Shown here in pieces: positions 58,570 to 64,000 of a DNA stretch of 64,000 bases. Origin of the DNA: Mytilisepta virgata (taxonomy: Eukaryota; Mollusca; Bivalvia; Mytilida; Mytilidae); contig CM051521.1 of the NCBI GenBank assembly GCA_028015205.1, positions 128,162,614-128,226,613 of the forward strand, written 5' to 3'. The notes under the pieces are model-generated. The model saw only the letters and a program-made list of their open reading frames with translations, was not told the DNA's origin and did not search any database. The stretch's first letter is position 1, and the number at the start of each line of letters is the position of its first letter. Made by a program: the position numbers and the translations under genes.

Positions 58570-59010
58570 GTTGGGTTGTTATAAAGCCATGCCTGGAAGA
58601 GGCAGGCCGGGATCGGCTGGCACCAATAAAAACTACTGGAACATCTATAATAGTGAAATAACCAAGCTTAGATAGCTGGGATCTCTTTCTTTTTTAAACT
58701 TTAGAATTTAGGTCAGGCCAAACAATTTTGACATAACGGGTCAGAATGACGCACGTAGCATTAATATTATCACATTTAATCAATTAATTTAACAGCGGTC
58801 ATTCTTTGAAGTATATAGTTTAATTTACATGTAGCGACAGCTTGACCATGTTCGACCTGGGGCACTGTGTGTATTCAAAAGTATGTCAACAGAATGGGGC
58901 AATTATATCAAATATAGTAAAGTTTAAAAGTTCAAATAATGTTTTCATTAAAAAACAAGAACAATTTATAATTTAACTGATCGTATTGTACGCGGAATTT
59001 TATGTTACAA
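58570..59010. other. Spacer between retro-fragment and right direct repeat
   Basis: About 440 bp. A short stretch near 58590-58670 (ggcaccaataaaaactactgg ... gtgaaataacc) resembles the 3' part of the SINEs in this window. The rest is unassigned. Confidence 0.45.
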
Positions 59011-59934
59011 TAGTCAAAGAAGTTCTTGTTAAATGGCAAAAGTAAATGTTTCTAATTGCTTACCATATGATTATTTTATATTTCATGAAAATTGCATAAC
59101 AGAGAATAGATATCAACGTCTTTTAGCTAAACACCTGCCTTCTTAAAACGCACTTACCATGAACGGGTTTTCTCCCCCTAGTTTCTATTGTAATATCGTG
59201 AATAAATGCAAAAGTCTTGCTAATAACACACAGAAACTTGGTAGATCTTTTCACAGTAAGGGTTAAAAATGTGTAATTCTGTAAAAATTGCTCTTTCTCC
59301 CAATATTAAATTCATACTGGCCTCTTACAAATGCTAGTAGTACTGCAGTTTTCTATTGGACTCCATGACAAGATAACACTCCCATAAAGGGTTTAATGCT
59401 ATTTCAGACTTGTTCGTTTAGTAGAGCGACAGTATCTGACTGCAGCTATGAGAGATTTAGCTAGTGTTACAATTAAAACGATCACATTCTGACCCTGCTA
59501 TCTAAATTATGTACCGTCCAGTCTAATTTTGCAGATCAAGCAAGCAATCTTCTTGTTGGTAATCCTACTGTATTGGTTTTTATAGTGTGTTTTATACAGC
59601 AGAGTGTCAGGATAGATAAGGGGTTGTGTTTGTTTGTATTTTGTGCTCTTTTGTGTTTTTTTTCGGAGTTCTGTCAATTGGGTTGCTTTGATTGATTGAT
59701 GTATCATTGTTGATCTTTCCTGTTATCAAATTTGTTGTTTAGTTTACATTCCTCCACAATTAATACCAGTTGTGTAACATAAGGATTTTTTCTGCAATTG
59801 ACAGGAAGTGTTGATAGGTGTATCCGACTTAACAAATTATCATCCAGAAAGGAAAAGATCCACAGAAAACACCAATTTCTAGAGTCCTCTTTGACAAAGT
59901 ATTGGGGGATGAAAAGATCTGTATTTCATATTGA
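59011..59934 (+). repeat. Direct repeat, right copy (about 0.92 kb)
   Basis: Same order of sequence as 56683-57705 but about 100 bp shorter through internal deletions, for example loss of the ggtatccataaaactgg region. Substitutions are scattered, so the duplication is not recent. Confidence 0.85.
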
Positions 59935-60083
59935 TTTCCAAGTTTTAAATAATTTAGTAAAGGTCGTTCTTTCTCAAACTGAAATCAATATACATGTAGT
60001 TGAGGTGTACAGAGAAACTGACAGAACACATTACCATTAGTCTTAACCTTTATCATTTACTGATAAGTCTTTAATATATTTGA
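59935..60083. other. Spacer before 26-bp array
   Basis: Short unassigned sequence. A frame runs through the junction from the repeat to about 60040 without other support. Confidence 0.4.
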
Positions 60084-60212
60084 AAAAAGATAGGGGAAAA
60101 ACCAATAATAAAAAGATAGGGGAAAAACCAATAATAAAAAGATAGGGGAAAAACCAATAATAAGAAGATAGGGGAAAACCAATAATAAGAAGATAGGGGA
60201 AAACCAATAAAT
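60084..60212 (+). repeat. Minisatellite, 25-26 bp x 5
   Basis: The unit is agataggggaaaaaccaata plus ata(a/g)a. Five head-to-tail copies; the last two are 25 bp by loss of one A. Confidence 0.92.
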
Positions 60213-61683
60213 AACAAGTAGTACTGTTTATGGCATCTATGATGTTGCTACAGGGCCTGAGCTTCTGACTTTTTGTTGCAGACAGTGACATATTTGAAGA
60301 AGCAAATAAAAGAGCTGTTTACATTGTGTATTATTCTAACATTACATAGTGTATGTTGTTTATAACATGTATTGGCAAGCCACATTTAGGAGGAGACATA
60401 AAACTACAACAAATTTCTAATTGAAGTAACAATTTATTTGAACATCTTTTGGATCCTGAGTTATATATATATATATTTGGCACATTAAAATGTTTTAACA
60501 GTATATCAGGCAATTACAATGTTTTAATGGTAAATCAGGCAAAAAAGGCCCAATTTTATGCTAATCCAACATACTCTTTTATTCCTACCCTAAATTGTTT
60601 TGCATATTTTACAGTAAGCACTATTAGAATGTCTCCATTAAAATCTGTAGAAAAGGTAAAAAAAAATTACCTTTCTACTAACCCTAAATTTTTAAAGCGT
60701 ATAAGCAGAAAGACTAGTATTTTTTTTCATGGACTTACTGTACATGTAATTACATTTTTTTTTATATATAACTAAATGTAATTACATTTTTATATAACTG
60801 TACATATAATTATATTTTTATATTACTGAACATGTAGTCATATTTTTGGCACTACACTGTGTTATAATATGCATACAGGTTTGCAATTCTCACTATAAAT
60901 AAATCTTTGTTCTATAAAAACATTTAAACAAAAAAGTAAAAGTTCAGATCTTATTAATCTACTTTAAAAAAAAAATGAGCAATTACTTTTATGAAACATA
61001 TATAACTAAATATATTTAGCTTAACATGACTAAACAAATTCTGCTTACAGTAGCATCAACTAACTGGAGCTGTTTTACTAATTCTTTCTACAACAGTGTG
61101 GTTCCAGTTCAATAATTACAAAATATTACTTCCATTGGTACACCAAATGTTGATGTTAATTACTGTTTGTAATATCAACCTAGTATATTATTTAAAAATA
61201 ATTATTTGTTCATAAAAATGAAGAACAAACCAAATACAACAAAAAGGTGGTTAGAATATTAATCATTCATTATTTGTGGAGGACTTTATATGCTCTGGAC
61301 AAAAAAAAAGACTACATATGTAAATATAAAGATATCAGGTGTGTCCTATTTAGATATGTTATAAGACTGATAGATTACAAGTTCCACACCCAACCCCTCC
61401 TCCCCCTCCCCCCAAAAAAGTATGTCAAAAACTAAACAAAATTAACCAGAAAAGGGTTAGCATATGTAAACAAGGAAAATGATTTTTCCATTTTTGCAAT
61501 AACAAAAAAAGCTACAAAAAATGTTATGATATATTATACAAACTTTTATGATGTGTTATTATATGTATATAAAAAACAAACAATGAGTAAATTTATGGTC
61601 TGGAAAAAAAAAAAAATAAAAAAAAAATCATCAATGAGTGAAATATTTAAAAGTTACATTCATTACACATCAATCCGACAAAA

Positions 61684-61765
61684 ATGACTTTGGTCTGAAC
61701 ACACTGTTATTTACTTTGGTCTGAACACATTGTTATTTACTTTGGTCTGAATACATTGTTATTTA
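61684..61765 (+). repeat. Tandem repeat, 28 bp x 3
   Basis: Three copies containing actttggtctgaacaca(t/c)tgtta, the last with one substitution. Confidence 0.9.
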
Positions 61766-61899
61766 ATAGTATATTTGAGTATTAATAAAATGCTACAACC
61801 TCATCTCTTTATAAGGTATCTATCTCGTTCTAACAGTATCAGTAATATTACAGAATAACTAAAACATTATAAATCACTTTAGTAAACTGTCAAAAACTA

Positions 61900-62142
61900 A
61901 TTGCACAGAAGTTATTGGTGTTGCTCATACAATTTAATGTGTTACATATTTATATAGTTCTTGTATCATGTTTCTCTAATCACTTTAATATTCCTGCTTC
62001 TTGTCAGGTCCATGACTGGAAATTAAATGTCATCTCATCTTATCAGTAATATGAAATGAGATTTTTAATATATCCAGTAACAGACCTGACGAGAGGCAGG
62101 AATATTAAAGTGTATGAGCAACATCAATAGCATGTGTGCATA
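61900..62142. repeat. Interrupted inverted repeat / hairpin element
   Basis: CACTTTAATATTCCTGCTTC (61981-62000) and its continuation ttgtcaggtc pair with gacctgacgagaggcagg and aatattaaagtg (62083-62112). Outside, tattggtgttgctcatac (61913-61930) pairs with gtatgagcaacatcaata (62112-62130), but in the left arm the two parts are separated by about 50 bp of unrelated sequence. The simplest reading is one long inverted repeat whose left arm took an insertion. Confidence 0.8.
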
Positions 62143-62348
62143 TAGTTTTTGGCTGTGTACTATTTTTTATTAAAGTAATTTATAATATTATAAAGTTTGA
62201 AAGAAATTTTGTATAAAAAATTGCTTATCACATGGACAATTATGGAACACATACATTAGGATATATAAATTGATAGAGTAAATTGAACAATGGATTAAAT
62301 TCTCAATTCTTCATACTTGTAAATGCAAATGTAAATATATTAACTTAC

Positions 62349-62414
62349 AAAGATCAGCTGCCAGTGTAATAATGGAGTTATTCCCACCTGATGTAGATTG
62401 AGAGTTACCTCCCC
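62349..62414 (-). CDS. Possible alternative exon of the minus-strand gene
   Basis: On the minus strand, acceptor gtatgttaccag and a perfect donor gtaagt enclose 66 bp, phase 1-1, reading GGNSQSTSGGNNSIITLAAD with the first codon (Arg) shared with the previous exon. It fits the phase of the exon at 63246-63350 if the stop-containing exon at 62531-62574 is skipped. It overlaps a ggaggtaactc motif that is repeated elsewhere in the window, so it could be repeat-derived. Confidence 0.35.
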
Positions 62415-62530
62415 CTGGTAACATACAAATACACATATTTACATAATTTACATAATTTACGTATATACTTCTATTTCAAAATGATAAAAAAAATTTGGCA
62501 CTATGAAGCATGGATTTCTTTGACAAACAG

Positions 62531-62574
62531 TTAGGTTTTCTTATGAAGTAATTCCAACATTTGTCCAAACTGGC
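62531..62574 (-). CDS. Terminal exon of minus-strand coiled-coil gene
   Basis: On the minus strand a strong acceptor (ttttctttttttttag) is followed, in the phase left by the 63246-63350 exon, by SQFGQMLELLHKKT and TAA. The heptad-like hydrophobic spacing continues the coiled coil of the previous exon, so the protein ends shortly after its helix. The gene is not recognised. Confidence 0.62.
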
Positions 62575-63245
62575 CTAAAAAAAAAGAAAATAATATTATT
62601 AATTAATGAATTCTGTTAAATGTTATACCAGTATTTTGATGTCATATTTCTCTGTACAAAAAACCTAGAATTCTATTTTTTATAATGAAGATTTTTTATC
62701 ATATACTTATAGAAAATAAAGGTAAAATTTTACCCGATGTTATCTATTGTAAGAATTAGCTTGGTGGGCTGATATGACTTTGTTATCAACTGTTTCCGGT
62801 TTATATCAACTACTTCCGTTTATTATCACAGCCCCTAATCAGTAATCACGTTATCATTCATTTCCGTAATCATTTCTAAACTTACTAGCACATAGTTAAC
62901 AAATAGGGGGGACCTTTAAGTGACAAAACATTTTGACTAAATGGACGAGGGGCAATGACGATTTGCGAAGCCTTGAGGATATTCTGCAATATGGCAATAA
63001 AACTGAAATCATTGAGATAAGAATTTTCATGGAGACCTATAAACATCAATGCTGAAGTATATGATAAAAATATCATAACATGTCATTATTCATATCAGAC
63101 CCATTATCAGCCCATAGTCAAAATCAACCTTCGAGCCTGGCGGAAACTTTAACTTATATTAAGAAACCTTGCATCATTATCTAATTTATCCAACCTTTCA
63201 TAAAAGATCATCAAACACTAGTTAAATAACATATTCCCTCCTTAC
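62575..63245 (-). other. Intron of the minus-strand gene
   Basis: About 670 bp. It contains three tttcc-gt...tatca-type repeats near 62790-62880. No other feature is seen. Confidence 0.5.
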
Positions 63246-63350
63246 TTTCTAATTTTTTCAGTTTTTCTTCAGCCAATTCTAATTTCTTTTCTGCATCAAC
63301 TCTTCTTACTTGTTCTTCTTCAAATTCCTTCTGCAACTTTTCCTGTTTCT
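63246..63350 (-). CDS. Coiled-coil exon of a convergent minus-strand gene
   Basis: On the minus strand: acceptor ttttatttgcag, donor gtaagg, 105 bp, phase 1-1. The peptide begins KQEKLQKEFEEEQVRRVDAE and continues KKLELAEEKLKKLE, a highly charged heptad pattern with Leu/Val/Phe at core positions, strongly predicting a coiled coil. Composition alone does not identify the family. Upstream exons are beyond the right edge of the window. The gene is transcribed toward the giant plus-strand gene. Confidence 0.72.
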
Positions 63351-63621
63351 CTGCAAATAAAATTGATTGAGAATATATAAAGATTTTTCTTCATCTATGC
63401 AATTCATGTCGTTTACTTACAATCGCAAGTCAACCTTTTATAACTAACATTCACAAGTCAACCTTTTATAATGTTCACAAGTCAACATTTTATAACTAAC
63501 ATTCATAAGTTAACCTTTTATTACTAACATTCAAAAGTCAATCTTTTATAGCTAACTTTTACAAGTCAACCTTTTATAACTAACATTCACAAGTCAACCT
63601 TTCATAACTAACATTGTCCAC
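63351..63621 (-). other. Intron of the minus-strand gene with minisatellite
   Basis: Most of it is a ~28-bp tandem array (63426-63613) of seven copies. No further exon is seen. Confidence 0.55.
63426..63613 (+). repeat. Minisatellite, about 28 bp x 7
   Basis: The unit contains caagtcaaccttttataacta plus acattca. Copies are mostly 28 bp with one shortened copy near 63478, and substitutions accumulate toward the centre. Confidence 0.9.
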
Positions 63622-64000
63622 ACTAGAGGCTCAGAGGGCGGAGCCTGTATCGCTCACCTGGCATGAAGCCATTTTTATTGATGTTCCTCAAAGAGAGAAG
63701 TCACATCTCCCTATTATGAAGTGTGGTAAGCATTGTTGGAACCAAATTTTTCTTCATCAAGGTCCTTCTACTTACAGGTCAGCATATTCTAAAATTGGGC
63801 AGTTCTCCAGAAGATTTTTGCATGTTTTTCCCATAGGGTCTTATGTTAACCTAAGTCCTCTGCTGAAGGCCATTTTGAATTAGGGATCGGCAGCACCAGA
63901 GTAACATTTGGTGGGCACCTTAAGAGGAACATTCAGATCATGTTTGGTTCCAAGCAATTCTGCAGTTCTGTAGATTTTTGTTATATGTCCTAGACACTTT
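63622..64000 (-). mobile_element. End of an element related to the inner 53-55 kb element, inverted
   Basis: It begins actagaggctcagagggcg, then gagcctgtatcgctcacctgg, the reverse complement of the right end of the 53356-55665 element (caggtgagcgatacaggctc ... gagcctctag). It continues with agaagatttttgcatg and cccatagggtcttatgttaac, reverse-complement relatives of that element's core. It runs off the window edge. Confidence 0.72.

Larger units (their letters stand above)
60213..62530 (-). other. Probable 3' UTR/flank of the minus-strand gene, AT-rich
   Basis: No coding frame is supported. It contains a 28-bp x 3 repeat (61684-61765), an interrupted inverted repeat (61900-62142) and a possible alternative exon (62349-62414). 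TTTATT (AATAAA on the minus strand) occurs for example near 60432, so a long 3' UTR is possible, but its end is not determined. Confidence 0.4.

Noticed and set aside
59798..60040. 80-codon open frame crossing the end of the right direct repeat
   Set aside because: The equivalent frame in the left copy stops early; the extension depends on unrelated flanking sequence.
63426..63613. CRISPR-like array of ~28-bp repeats
   Set aside because: The repeats are directly adjacent with no unique spacers, in a eukaryotic intron; an ordinary minisatellite.

Overview
The window looks like nuclear DNA from a bivalve mollusc, probably a mussel-type genome. It is AT-rich, has long introns with consensus GT-AG borders, and carries repeats typical of bivalves: tRNA-derived SINEs ending in AAAC repeats, AGCTCACCTGGCC hairpin elements with internal tandem cores, and TA-flanked MITEs. 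The organism call is inference from repeat style. No rRNA, tRNA gene, operon or CRISPR array was seen.

Positions 85-49819 (+) hold the 3' part of one very large protein-coding gene. I read 20 exons. Eighteen are phase 1-1 symmetric, so each can be included or skipped without breaking the frame; the last junction is phase 2. Joined with the one base supplied by the exon upstream of the window, they total 20,088 bases, exactly 6,695 codons plus stop. Two exons are enormous: 7,302 bp (25603-32904) and 7,350 bp (37768-45117). A 2,034-bp Ser/Glu-rich exon (12168-14201) and several mid-sized exons precede them. The protein is acidic, Ser/Thr-rich and repeat-rich. The best-fitting identity is the long tail of a giant ankyrin (UNC-44 / Drosophila Ank2 / ankyrin-B/G type), with ankyrin repeats, ZU5-UPA and death domain upstream of the window. 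This is inference: no ankyrin repeat or death domain lies in the window, and a futsch/MAP1-like protein is the main alternative. Alternative ends are visible at 3495-3598 (terminal exon), possibly 45387-45421 (terminal exon with AATAAA just after the stop), and possibly 51497-51553. A duplicated exon pair (19807-19914 and 21952-22053) adds further isoform choice.

Positions 49820-50783 are the 3' UTR and polyadenylation region, followed at once by a SINE with a perfect 10-bp target-site duplication. Positions 51.9-56.3 kb are a nested repeat block: a 66-bp minisatellite interrupted by a TIR element, itself interrupted by a second tandem-core element. Positions 56.7-59.9 kb are a pair of ~1-kb direct repeats flanking a decayed non-LTR retrotransposon endonuclease fragment.

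From about 60.3 kb to the end, sequence on the minus strand carries the 3' end of a different gene: a coiled-coil exon (63246-63350) and a terminal exon with stop (62531-62574), plus a possible alternative exon (62349-62414). Thus the two genes converge. The right edge runs into another repeat related, in inverse orientation, to the inner element at 53-55 kb.
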